NCBI GenBank assembly: GCA_947305645.1
Contig: CAMZEC010000003.1
Span: 1-64,000, forward strand
DNA length: 64,000 nucleotides
Source of the DNA: an uncultured Bacteroidales bacterium
Lineage (GTDB): Bacteria; Bacteroidota; Bacteroidia; Bacteroidales; UBA932
Direction: 5' to 3'
Position numbers and translations under genes: made by a program
In this document: in pieces, positions 18,611 through 28,600 of the stretch
Position numbering within the stretch: position 1 is the stretch's first letter
Layout: each line of letters begins with the position of its first letter
Notes under the pieces: generated by a model
The model's input: only the letters and a program-made list of their open reading frames with translations
Database searches by the model: none
Told to the model about the DNA's origin: nothing

Positions 18611-19938
18611 CGGGAGTTATAGGGACCGGTGACCTTCTTGACGGTGTTCTTTCCGTCTGAATCAGAGATTACGTACACGAAGTATTTCGCACCGCCTTTG
18701 GCGACGCGCACCACAATGTGCCCGTCGCAGCCTTTCACCTGGTTGAAGTTGTTGTACGCCTGCATGTCGCTGCAGGTGTTTGTGATAAATATGTCCATTG
18801 CGGGCAGCAGTCCTGTAACCCCTTCGTAAGTCTTTTGACGAGGGTGCCCGTCGGTCCAGCTGTTGACGATCCAGCAGCGGGGATTGAGGTATTTCATCGC
18901 CTCGCAGATGTGACCGTTTTTGGCCTTGTAGCCGTAGCCGTTCGTGTTGGTTACTCCGTGATGATCGGCCTTCATCACGTCTACGGCGCCGCAGGCCTGC
19001 GCTGCGGGAGTCTCCATGTCTTTCCAGGCGAAGGTGGAACAGCCGTCGTACTGGGCGTCTCCGGCGTGATAGAAATCAAACTGACCATAGCTAAGCTTAA
19101 ATGCAGTGGTGCAGTGGTTCTCTTCGGGGCAATTGTCGTCATTGCCAACGCTTTTGGGGTTAGTTACGACTATGTCTTTCAGCGCAGGGAAGGTTGCCGT
19201 GGCTGTTGTGGTACCCTTGCCGTCCCATATTTCACCGTTTACGGCAATGTTCTGAACGTTGAAACTGGTGTATTCGGCTGCCTTGTGCACCATTGTTATC
19301 TGACTTGCTGATCCGGCTTCGAACTTTTCCGCCTTCATGCCGGTATTGGCCACATTATTCTTGACGGCCGTAACATAGGTCTTTACGGCCCCGGCGTTGG
19401 CAGCCTTGGTCTGCATATCGAAGGGGTAATTGTAATCCGGCCAGCCGCGGTCCAGCAGCTTGCTGACATTCAGCAGGTCGAGTATGTCCGTCATGCCTCC
19501 CATGTGGTCGCCATGGAAGTGGGTCAGGAGCACATAGTCCACAGTCTTGTTGCCGGTCCACTCCATGCAGTCCTTCACATATGAGGCAATGAACTTTCCG
19601 GCACGGAATCCGCTGTCCTTGGTGGGATCCCAGCGTGAGCGTATGCCCGTGTTGGATGTTGAGCCGACAATGCCTGTAGCGACTGTGGATCCTGCGGCAT
19701 CTACCAGCATCTGGGTTCCGTCCGGGAAGATAATAAAAGTGCTCTCTCCCGTAGTGGTGTTGATGAAGTGGATGTCAAGCTGTCCTTCCTTCCAGGCTGA
19801 AAGAGTGGATCCGACGGCATCGGCCTTGAATTCATCGACTGTTACGTCGCCGCCCGGTGTCGCGGGGCCGGGTTTAACCGTTTCTTCGCACGACACCATG
19901 GCGACAGCCGTAATAATCAACCAGAAAATACTCTTCAT
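18607..19938 (-). CDS. Metallo-beta-lactamase-fold lipoprotein (ComEC-like hydrolase domain)
   Basis: A 443-residue predicted lipoprotein (MKSIFWLIITAVAMVSC, Cys17). The metal-binding HxHxDH motif is HFHGDH at residues 140-145. MLVDAAGS and KADHHGVTNTNG are further conserved segments of the metallo-beta-lactamase fold, in the style of ComEC/Rec2-associated hydrolases. It is a paralog of the upstream gene: both share an IHxIN...GE...IFPDGTxMLVDAAG block. It is the last gene of the SusC/D operon, overlapping its neighbour by 1 nt (TAATG). The substrate is unknown. It could be a phosphodiester or other ester exposed at the cell surface. Confidence 0.85.
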   Translation of the reverse strand: MKSIFWLIITAVAMVSCEETVKPGPATPGGDVTVDEFKADAVGSTLSAWKEGQLDIHFINTTTGESTFIIFPDGTQMLVDAAGSTVATGIVGSTSNTGIRSRWDPTKDSGFRAGKFIASYVKDCMEWTGNKTVDYVLLTHFHGDHMGGMTDILDLLNVSKLLDRGWPDYNYPFDMQTKAANAGAVKTYVTAVKNNVANTGMKAEKFEAGSASQITMVHKAAEYTSFNVQNIAVNGEIWDGKGTTTATATFPALKDIVVTNPKSVGNDDNCPEENHCTTAFKLSYGQFDFYHAGDAQYDGCSTFAWKDMETPAAQACGAVDVMKADHHGVTNTNGYGYKAKNGHICEAMKYLNPRCWIVNSWTDGHPRQKTYEGVTGLLPAMDIFITNTCSDMQAYNNFNQVKGCDGHIVVRVAKGGAKYFVYVISDSDGKNTVKKVTGPYNSR

Positions 19939-21347
19939 TATATGAAGGACATGAATGGACCGTACTTGGCCTTGACTTTATATTCCATGTTGGAGTCGTC
20001 AAGGACATAAATGTAGTACTTTGCGCCGCCGGGAATCACGCGGATGACCACATGCCCCCCAGTCGCTGCAAACTTGGACGTGTCGATTCCTTTGCTCTTG
20101 AGTGTGGCCACGTTGCTTTCCGCCAGATTTGTGGTGAATATGCGGACGGAAGGATTGGACTCCAGGACTCTCTCTATCGTATCGGGATTTGGCTGTACTT
20201 CGCGCCAGACCCCGGCAATGAAAAAGTCGGGCTTGAGCTTGTTAAGCAAGTTGTCGCTGTTGGTGTTGGATGTGCCGTGATGACAGGCTTTCATGCCCTC
20301 GACTTTCTTGACCACCTGGGAGATAGGCTTCTCTATGTCTTTCCAGGAGTAAGAGGAACGTCCGGAATACTGTATGTCGCCGCCGCTGAAGAAGTCGAAG
20401 TTGCCGTATTTGACCATGAAGACATTGGAGAAAATGTTTTCGTTAATGGCCCAGGCGGCGTGATTGGCCTTGCACTCTTCCGTGCTGGGAACATAGCTGG
20501 TGTTCACGTCCGTGCCGCTTCCGGTCCAGACGTCGCCGCCGGACGCTATCGTACGGACACTAAAAGTCGAGTACTTGGAAGCATCGTGCTTCAAAACTAT
20601 CTGGTCGGTATGCCCGATCTTCAAGGTCTCGCGTACGGTGCCCTGCTTGCGTGCAGCATAGTCCAGGTAGTTGACATACAACTTGTAGCGCTTCTGCCCT
20701 CCGTCATCGTAATAATCGGCAGACGGACGACTGGCCCAGTCGCCGCGGTCGAGAACCTTGTCGATTGGTATGGCAAGACCCACTTCGGCCACTCCATTCA
20801 GCAGGAATCCGCCATTGTTGAGATCAATCGCGCTCACTTTCTCTCCCTCCTTGTTGTAGGGCGTCCATCCAAGCTTGGCGTACTCGCTACGCCAGGCACC
20901 TATGTGGTCTCCGTGATAGTGGGAGGTCATAAAGTAATCCAGGCGGCCGTTGCTTACCGAGGGCCCGAAATGCTTGATATACTCGACAATGACAGATCCG
21001 CTGCTGGTAGAAGCATTGGGCTTGGACGGTACACCTTCGGAGTCTCCGCTTCCATAGCTGTAATACTCGTTCTGAGGCGCTCCGGCGGCATCTACAAGCA
21101 TCGTGGTGCCGTCGGGGAAGATGTAGTAAAACGCCTCTCCGCGGCCTCCGTTGATGGAGTGAATGTCAAGGTACCCTTCCTGCCAGGCCGGTAACACCTG
21201 TCCGATTGATACGTTTATGGCAGGATCGACGGTGGTCTCGGTTTTGTCGCCAGGTTTCGGTTTGTCGTTGTCCTTATCCTTGTTCTCATTGCACCCCGTG
21301 AGGAGTGCAATGAGACAGGGTACGACAAGCAATAGCTTATATTTCAT
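19938..21347 (-). CDS. Metallo-beta-lactamase-fold lipoprotein, paralog of the downstream gene
   Basis: A 469-residue lipoprotein with lipobox LLTGC (Cys19) and a charged low-complexity linker (NKDKDNDKPKPGDK). The metal site is HYHGDH at residues 143-148, with ACHHGTSNTNSDN later. Similarity to the 443-residue neighbour runs over most of the length, so the pair looks like a tandem duplication. Start and stop codons overlap with both neighbours by single bases, which implies translational coupling inside the SusC/D operon. Its precise chemistry is not known. Confidence 0.85.
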   Translation of the reverse strand: MKYKLLLVVPCLIALLTGCNENKDKDNDKPKPGDKTETTVDPAINVSIGQVLPAWQEGYLDIHSINGGRGEAFYYIFPDGTTMLVDAAGAPQNEYYSYGSGDSEGVPSKPNASTSSGSVIVEYIKHFGPSVSNGRLDYFMTSHYHGDHIGAWRSEYAKLGWTPYNKEGEKVSAIDLNNGGFLLNGVAEVGLAIPIDKVLDRGDWASRPSADYYDDGGQKRYKLYVNYLDYAARKQGTVRETLKIGHTDQIVLKHDASKYSTFSVRTIASGGDVWTGSGTDVNTSYVPSTEECKANHAAWAINENIFSNVFMVKYGNFDFFSGGDIQYSGRSSYSWKDIEKPISQVVKKVEGMKACHHGTSNTNSDNLLNKLKPDFFIAGVWREVQPNPDTIERVLESNPSVRIFTTNLAESNVATLKSKGIDTSKFAATGGHVVIRVIPGGAKYYIYVLDDSNMEYKVKAKYGPFMSFI

Positions 21348-22525
21348 CAGTAAACAATTTCAATCTTCGTGTTCACTCCCACTGGCTTGCATCCGCCGTT
21401 GGTGGTATCCTTACCAGGGATGCGAAGCACGGGATTCTCCCTCTTGCTGCCTGAAGTATCACCTAAATCAGTGACTTCACGGCTGCCGTCGGCCATCATA
21501 AGGGCGACGCAAGTCAAGTGGAACTCGATTTCGCTTACATTGGCAGTGAGGGTATACTCCCTGTCGATGACGGTGTTAATCTGCTGGGGATTCTCGGGGT
21601 AAGTCATATTGCCGGCTTCGTCGGTGGTAATATCCTTGCTGCCTTCCGGATTGTAGAAAAGCTCAACATTGTATTTAGCCTCACCATAGTTCTTAACCTC
21701 TCCTACGGGAACAAAGTTCTCGCCATCCTTAATCTCGAGCAGCCAGTATTTGAGGGTGTTCCTTGTATTGGGGCGCAGAGGAAGGACAATGTGGATCTTG
21801 GTGCCTGCCTGAAGAGCCTCGGTAGGAGCGTTGAGGTAAACGACGTCTCCGACCCAGTTGCCATACCAGCAAGGTTCGTCAGAGTTGCCCATACCTCTCT
21901 TGCAGCGTCCGTCGGGATTGATGGCGGTCTTGTCGGAGCCGTTCCAGAAACGGATCTTACCGCCCTGTACGATATTGGAGGGACAGTAGTGGTCGTCGTT
22001 CAGGAAGCCCTGGGCGTTGGATTCGGCAGTAGGCTTCTTGTCGGCGTCTTTAGCGGCCTCGAATGTAAAGTGCTCCGCAAAGAAGTCGTGGTAGTCGGTA
22101 GTGAACTCCCATTCTGCAAGCACCTTGGGTTCTTTGGTGACCTCGGCAGCTGCCTGGGTGATGTTCACCACCCAAGTCTGGGTCTTTGCAAGAGGATCGT
22201 AGGTGGAAACCGTGATGGCCGCCTTAACCTCCTCGGCAACAGCGTTTGCAGGGAAGAAGACTGTAATCGTGGCGTCGCTTTCTCCGGAAGAGGTACTTAA
22301 GGTGAATTTTGAGTTGTCGCTCTTTGCGGACCATTTGACCTCAGCCGTCACATTGATTGTTGCGCTGGTCTCGTTTGCGCCCACGGATATGGTCTCGGGA
22401 GAAACGCTGAATGCTTTCTCGGTGGGAGTGGGATTGTCCGGATTATCCGGTTTATCAGGATTTTCAGGATTACAGGCGATAAACGCCAGGGATGCCATTG
22501 CAAACAGTGCTAAAAACTTTTTCAT
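21347..22525 (-). CDS. BACON-domain surface lipoprotein
   Basis: A 392-residue lipoprotein (MKKFLALFAMASLAFIAC, then a proline-rich PDKPDNPDNP linker). Residues 40-130 form a BACON domain (SVSPETISVGANETSATINVTAEVKWSA, ending WVVNITQAAA). The C-terminal 250 residues are a beta-rich domain shared with the 24264-25631 protein (AGTK...LRPN..., PQQINTVID, LTANVSEIEFHLTC). It lies directly downstream of susD, where SusE/SusF-like surface ligand-binding proteins normally sit, so binding of the imported ligand is a reasonable inference. Confidence 0.8.
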   Translation of the reverse strand: MKKFLALFAMASLAFIACNPENPDKPDNPDNPTPTEKAFSVSPETISVGANETSATINVTAEVKWSAKSDNSKFTLSTSSGESDATITVFFPANAVAEEVKAAITVSTYDPLAKTQTWVVNITQAAAEVTKEPKVLAEWEFTTDYHDFFAEHFTFEAAKDADKKPTAESNAQGFLNDDHYCPSNIVQGGKIRFWNGSDKTAINPDGRCKRGMGNSDEPCWYGNWVGDVVYLNAPTEALQAGTKIHIVLPLRPNTRNTLKYWLLEIKDGENFVPVGEVKNYGEAKYNVELFYNPEGSKDITTDEAGNMTYPENPQQINTVIDREYTLTANVSEIEFHLTCVALMMADGSREVTDLGDTSGSKRENPVLRIPGKDTTNGGCKPVGVNTKIEIVY

Positions 22526-22537
22526 AACAGTAATGTA

Positions 22538-24250
22538 TTAATATCCGGGGTTCTGGGTTAACATAGGACAGACAACTCTCTCGTTCTGCGGAATAGGGAA
22601 CAAGTATTGCCTGGGGTTGAATGCGCGTTTTACATTTACCACGTAGTATTCGGGATAATTCTCGATGTCGGAAAGGTCTATGGTGGTATCCTCTCGCATG
22701 TGCGGGCGGAAATCCTTAGGCCAGATCCAATAACCTGTGGCCTCATTCTTCTCTATCTGGGCATTTGCGGGCAGTCCGTAAATAGGAGCAGTAAGGCAAG
22801 GCTCGCAAATTCTCCAGCGAATGAGGTCAGACCAGCGGCGGTTCTCCCATGCAAGCTCGCAGCGGCGCTCGTTGCGGATAATGCGGCGCAGCTCTTTCTG
22901 GCTGGTTTCGGTAATCGCAGGATACTTGTCGGTTTCGTTGAGGCCGCATTTGTAAGCACGTGCGCGAAGGCTGTTGAGGGCATCGAAAACCGACTTGTCG
23001 ATCTCGTTCATCTCCATCTTGGACTCGGCGTACATCAGAAGAACGTCTGCATATCGCAAAATGCGCTGAGGGGTATCGGTCAGACGGTCGTCTATCCATT
23101 CTTCATCAACGTACTTCTTCAGAATCAGTCCGTTGTATGAGCAGTCCTTGGAGTTCAGGCGGGAATCGTTGTTCTTTACCATCGTGCCAGTGGAAACCTT
23201 CAGGGTCTGCTTTGCGCTGGGACGGGGATTATAGATGTAGTCCATGAATTCCTCGTCGAAGGGAGCCGTAATCTCGCTGAGGCGAGGGTCGCGGTTGGCA
23301 AACGGATTTGCAGGGTCGTAGAGGGGGGATTCCTCTACTCTCTTGCCGTCGGTGCAAGGGTATGCGAAGAAGAGCTCCCAGGAGGGCTGGGCTACGGATG
23401 TGCCGCCGTTATTACGGGGATAGAAAGAACGGGTGGCCGCTTCTCCATAGGAGTGCTTGGCAAGCTCGTTGGAGCAAGGCAGAGCAAAAATGAGCTCAGG
23501 GCTGTTCTTGCAGGAAGAGAGGAAGAGCTCGCGATAATCTGGATGCAGGGAATAGACTCCCAGATCCATACACGCTTTGGCTGCTGCGGCGCAGGTCTTC
23601 CAGTCGTTCATGAGCAGGGCTGCACGGGCTTTCATGGCCAGAGCGGCGCCCTTGGTGACGCGCTGTGCACCGTTGTAAGATACGGGGAGTGCAGCGGCCG
23701 CGTCATCAAAGTCCTGATACACCTGATCGAGAATCATATAACGATCGGCACGTCCCATCTTGTAAGCCTCTTCCAGTGTGATATAATCCGTGTAGAAGGG
23801 AACATCGCCGAAGAGGAAGATAAGGTAGGTGTATAACGATGCGCGGAAGAACTTGGCTTCTCCCGAGTATAGCTGAATGGTAGCGTCGCTGAGATTCTCA
23901 CTGTTTTTCTCCAGGCTGTTCAGAATGGTGTTGGCACGGGCTATTCCTTTGTAGTCGTTTGCCCATTCGTTCTTGGCCTTGGCCCAGTCGTCCGCAACGC
24001 TTCCGGCGAGCCAGTCATAAAGCTCGGTTCTCTGGCTCCAGTCGTCGCTGTAACGGTCCGTGTGGAAGAAACGGTTGCACTCGAAGTTCCAGAGAGTCGG
24101 GTTGTACAATGCATTGAGGGAGAGTTGCAACTCCTGTTCGGTGGAGTACCAGTTTTCGCTGGATCCCTGGGATTTAGGAGTCAGGTCGAGATCCACGCAT
24201 GCGGTTGTCATCACCGCAGCTGCTAATATAGAGAATACGATTTTTTTCAT
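22538..24250 (-). CDS. SusD-family nutrient-binding lipoprotein
   Basis: SusD-like lid protein of a SusC/D importer. The ORF track starts at 24262, but the second ATG (24250) gives the classic MKKIVFSILAAAVMTTAC lipoprotein signal, leaving 570 residues. SusD features are DLDLTPKSQGSSENWYSTEQELQLSLNALY near the N-terminus, helical TPR-like stretches, and the C-terminal RxxxRILRYADVLLMYAE and RRCELAWENRRWSDLIRW blocks. It lies between two BACON lipoproteins and 1.4 kb after susC, instead of immediately adjacent to it. Confidence 0.95.
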   Translation of the reverse strand: MKKIVFSILAAAVMTTACVDLDLTPKSQGSSENWYSTEQELQLSLNALYNPTLWNFECNRFFHTDRYSDDWSQRTELYDWLAGSVADDWAKAKNEWANDYKGIARANTILNSLEKNSENLSDATIQLYSGEAKFFRASLYTYLIFLFGDVPFYTDYITLEEAYKMGRADRYMILDQVYQDFDDAAAALPVSYNGAQRVTKGAALAMKARAALLMNDWKTCAAAAKACMDLGVYSLHPDYRELFLSSCKNSPELIFALPCSNELAKHSYGEAATRSFYPRNNGGTSVAQPSWELFFAYPCTDGKRVEESPLYDPANPFANRDPRLSEITAPFDEEFMDYIYNPRPSAKQTLKVSTGTMVKNNDSRLNSKDCSYNGLILKKYVDEEWIDDRLTDTPQRILRYADVLLMYAESKMEMNEIDKSVFDALNSLRARAYKCGLNETDKYPAITETSQKELRRIIRNERRCELAWENRRWSDLIRWRICEPCLTAPIYGLPANAQIEKNEATGYWIWPKDFRPHMREDTTIDLSDIENYPEYYVVNVKRAFNPRQYLFPIPQNERVVCPMLTQNPGY

Positions 24251-24263
24251 ATCCGTTGTCATT

Positions 24264-25631
24264 TTATTCTACGACAATAATCCGGGGGTTATCAGGAACC
24301 TGGAGATACTTGTTATCATCGGATGCATCCGACCATTTTCCTGCGAAGCGGAGTACGTACTTGGAGGTAAGTGCAGGTACGGGAGCTCCGTCATAGCACC
24401 TTGCATTCTGGGTACAGGTGAAGCGGAACTGGGCGTAAGGAGTGTCTGCCGTAAGGGTGGCTGTCTCCTCGATGAAAGTATTGATCTGCTTGGGATCTGC
24501 AGCGGTGCCTGCGGCATCCTTGTGGAATTCGAGGCTTATGGTATTAAGCTCAACCCACTGGTCGCCGTTAAGGAATTCGCACTTCCAGTACTTCGGTGTG
24601 TCTTCATGGCTGGGACGGAGAGCAAAATTGAGTTTGAACTTGGTGCCTGCGGCAAGAGGCTTGTCGGCTTCGGCGGTCCAGGTGAACCAGTCGCCTTCCC
24701 ATGAGCAGTAGACAGCCAGCTCTCCGCGCTCGCCGATACGACGTTTGGCTTTCTTGGTGGAGACAATGGATTTGTCTGTGCCGTTGAAATACTCAAGTTT
24801 GCCTTTTCCGGAAACGTTGGAAGGTACATACGGGTTGCCGACATTGCCGATGGCGTTGTCATCGTCGAGTGAGACGCCTTCTATGCCTCCGGCCTTGAGA
24901 GCATCAACCTGGTCGGTGTCGAAGCACCACTCGGCGAGCACGGTTCCGGCTGCCGGTTTAACGGCTCCTTCTGTGTTCTTTGCGGCCTCCTGGGTGATGG
25001 TAACAGCAAGCTCTTTATTCGCCACGGCCTCATCAGTGGTGCTGACGGTAATTACGGCAGTAACTTCTTCAGTTTTGGTGTTGGCCGGGAAACTGACGGT
25101 CACGGTACCGTTGCCGTTGCCCGAAGCGGGGGTGGGGACGAAAGCAGGATTGGAGCTGGTTACGGTCCAGTCGACTTCGCTGGTGACGGCGAATGACGCA
25201 CTTGTGTCTTCGGCCTTGGCCAGCAGTGACTGGGTGGAAACCAGGAAACTCTTACGCACCACATCCTTTGCGGTGCCGGCCTGGGTCACATCGAAATTGG
25301 TGATGGCAATATGCAGTTCCGCATCTATGATGCTCACGCCTGCAAAACGCAGTACGGCGGACGGATTGGCGGCGGCGGTGAAAGTCAGCACGCTGTCTGC
25401 CTGGGAACAAGTCAGCCATGTGGCGGTCTTGGGAAGGGAAACGGTGAAAGCCGGACTCTTATGTACGGTCACTACCAGCTTTCCGCCCTCGGCAGGAATG
25501 GCTTCGGAAGAGGACATCTCTACAGACGCCCGGATGCCCGCATACACCTCGTCCGTGATTTCCGGGGTCTCGGGTTTACAGGCGGCGAAAGCCAGGGCTG
25601 CGCAGATTAGAAGACTTATATATTTTTTCAT
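24264..25631 (-). CDS. BACON-domain lipoprotein between SusC and SusD
   Basis: The start at 25631 (MKKYISLLICAALAFAAC) is preferred over 25655 because it begins a lipoprotein signal. The 455-residue protein has a first BACON-like region (about 30-115) and a second (about 125-215, TSEVDWTVTSSNPAFVPTP... LAVTITQEAA). It ends in the same beta-rich C-terminal domain as the 21347-22525 protein (AGTKFKLNFALRPS, DPKQINTFIEE). The pair is paralogous. Likely a surface-exposed ligand-binding component of the importer. It lies 8 bp after susC. Confidence 0.8.
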   Translation of the reverse strand: MKKYISLLICAALAFAACKPETPEITDEVYAGIRASVEMSSSEAIPAEGGKLVVTVHKSPAFTVSLPKTATWLTCSQADSVLTFTAAANPSAVLRFAGVSIIDAELHIAITNFDVTQAGTAKDVVRKSFLVSTQSLLAKAEDTSASFAVTSEVDWTVTSSNPAFVPTPASGNGNGTVTVSFPANTKTEEVTAVITVSTTDEAVANKELAVTITQEAAKNTEGAVKPAAGTVLAEWCFDTDQVDALKAGGIEGVSLDDDNAIGNVGNPYVPSNVSGKGKLEYFNGTDKSIVSTKKAKRRIGERGELAVYCSWEGDWFTWTAEADKPLAAGTKFKLNFALRPSHEDTPKYWKCEFLNGDQWVELNTISLEFHKDAAGTAADPKQINTFIEETATLTADTPYAQFRFTCTQNARCYDGAPVPALTSKYVLRFAGKWSDASDDNKYLQVPDNPRIIVVE

Positions 25632-25639
25632 AACCTTGA

Positions 25640-28600
25640 TTACTTGATGATACATACTGCTACACGGTTCTCGTCAGGACCTGCGGAAGCATCCCTGTCG
25701 CCTCCGGCTGCATGGCAGACGATGCGGTCTGCGGCGATGCCGGCGTTGCTGAGCAGGGCGGCAACGGCCTTGGCGCGTTCCTCGGAAAGTACGCTGTTGA
25801 ACTCAGGAGTTCCGGTTGCGGAATCTGCATAACCGGTAACGACCATCCTGGCGTCAGGGTTGTCGTTCATAATCTGGCACAGGCGGCCGATCTTGACGGC
25901 TTCGTCGGGACGGATCTCTGCAAGGTTGATCAAGAAGTAAACGACCTCCTGATGTTCTCCCTTGAGAGTGGTCACGGGCACTTCGACCTTTTCGACGACC
26001 TTCTTTTCGACTATCTTCTCAACCTCTACGATCTTTTCGACTTCCTTGATAACTTCCTTCACTTCAGGCTCGCTCTTCCTGGAGGCCTTGGAGGCCCTGG
26101 AGGCAGCGGCGGGAGTTACATATCCGGCTCCTGTGGATGCCTGGGCTATGGAGGTGTCGCCGCCGAAGACAACCTGCAGACCAAGAGTGAAGGTCCTGGT
26201 CATATAGGCGCTCAGGTTGGTGTAGGATTCGGGATCCCAGCCCTGAGGGAAACCGTCGATGGAGAACGGGTCGGTGGCGCTGGCATAGACGCGCAGCTTC
26301 TCCAGGTTGATAGCGTTGATGATGCGCTGGGGCACGGAGTAGCTGAGGGTGATGTTCTTCATACGGAAGTATGCACCGTTGAAGAGCCAGTAGTCGGAGG
26401 TCTGTTCGTAATCGTTGGCTTGTGAGTTCTTCAGCATAGCCCTCGGATAAAGGGCCTTTGCATTTTCCTCGTCCGTGTTGTAACGGCTCCAGTAATGGTC
26501 GGCGTATTCCTGAGGGAAAGTGTAGGCGTCACCGTCGCGGAATATCATGGCGTTGCTCTTCCATGCAAGTACTTTGCCCACGCCCTGGAAGGTCATGGAC
26601 AGATCCCAGTTTTTCCAGCCGAGATTGATGTTGCCGCCGAACTGGTAATGAGGCATCGAGCTGCCGAGTACTTCACGGTCGTATGCGGAGTTGATTATTC
26701 CGTCGGGTTCTCCGTCAGGGCCGCTGAGGTCTTTGTACTCCAGGTTTCCAAGTCCCACGTTGTTGTACAGCTTGGCGGAATTGACCACCTGCTCTTCAGT
26801 CAGGTAGAGACCGTTGCTGCGGTAACCGTACCATGCAAGGTATTCGTCACCTTCGCGGATGATCTGGGCTCCGAGGCTCTGGTATCCGCCGAGGTCACCC
26901 ATGATCGAGGTGTAATCGGAGAGGTTGGCGCTGATGGCATATGTGAAGTCACCCTTGCGGTCGTTCCATCCGAGCTGGATTTCCCATCCGTTGGTGTACA
27001 TCTGTCCGATGTTGTCCTCCGGGTCGCTGTAACCCAGCACGTCGGGTATCTTGCGGCTCAGGAGCATGCCGTAGGTGTCTTTGTGATAAATGTCTCCGGT
27101 AAAGTTGAGGCGGTTGTTGAACAACGAAATGTCCAAACCTACATCCCAGGTCTTGGTGGTCTCCCAGGTGATGTTGTAGATGGCGTATGCCGTCTGGGCA
27201 GCCGTCATCGCGGAAGCGATGCTGGTGGGGGAGTCGTACATGGGCACGCTGCCGAAGGCGATGAGACTCTGGTAAGGATAGTTACCGATACGCTCGTTGC
27301 CCAGGGTACCGTAGGATGCACGGATCTTGGCAAAGTTCAGGGTGCTTCCTACGACGTTCTTCATCCACGGCTCTTCGGTAACGACCCAGCCGAGGGAGAC
27401 GGAAGGGAAGAAGGCGCCGCGGTATTCCTTGGCAAAGCGGGAAGAACGGTCGTAACGGGCGTTTGCCTGAATCAGGTAGCGTCCCTTGTAGTCGTAAGTG
27501 ATACGGCCGAAAACTGACTGGTATGCATTGTCCGAGGCGTTACCGCTTACTCCGAGGAAGTTATTGTTTGCAAGGTTGAGGTAAGGATAACCTGCAAGCT
27601 CCATCTGGTCCGTGCTGGCGCCCAGGCTCTCGGAGAAATTGTAGCTGTCCTCGTAACCTACCATGTAGGTGGTGTGATGATCTTTTCCGAAGTCGGCGCT
27701 ATAGTTGACCAGCAACTGCTTGGTGATGGTCTTGGCGTCTGTGCGGCTCTCGGTCAGGGACGTGGAAGTACATCCGCTGAGGGGGTTCTCGCTGAGGACG
27801 CCCGGCTCGCGGTAGTAGAAAGCTTTCTGAACATAATTCTTTTCTGCACTGTGGCGGAGCGAAGGGGCGAACACTGCAGAAATCTTGAAGTTCTTGAACG
27901 GAGTGATATCTACTGAGAACTTGCCGTAGAAGGCGTCGCGTTCGGTATTGTCGAAGCCGCCGGCATGCAGGCGGGCATAGGAGTTGGTTCCGTTGTTGCC
28001 CGGGCCCATAGTGCCGTCTGACCATACTGCGCAATAGATGGGGTTGTACTTGAAGGCTGCCTGGACAGGGTTGATCTGGTTGTTGTTTGACAGCTTGTGG
28101 TTGAAAGTCAAGTCCACGGATGCGGAGATGAACTTGTTTATCCTGATGTCGTTGTTCAAGCGTGCGGTGTACTGCTCTACGTTGCGTCCGTAGTAAAGGG
28201 CGTCTTCGTTCTCGTAAGAGAGCATTGCACGGCTCTTGATAATCTTGTTGCCGTAGGTGATGCCCACGCGGTGCTTGTGCTGAGGGGCCCATTTGTCGAT
28301 CATCAATGCATCCCAGTCTGCAAGGGGATAAGTATCGGGATCCAACTCATGGTTTGCCATGTAGTTCTCGATATAATCCTGCTCGTACTGGTAGTAGTTT
28401 GCACCTTCGGGGTTGCCTGCATCGTTCCATTGGCACTCGTTCTGGAGTTCCATGAAACGGGTGGGACTGACCTGCTGAGGATGGCGGGTACGGGTGAGGA
28501 CGGAGAAGCTGCCGTTGTAGTCGATGTGCAGCTGGCCTTCCTTGGCACGCTTGGTGGTGATGAGGATGACACCGGCGGAGGCGCGGGCTCCGTAGATGGA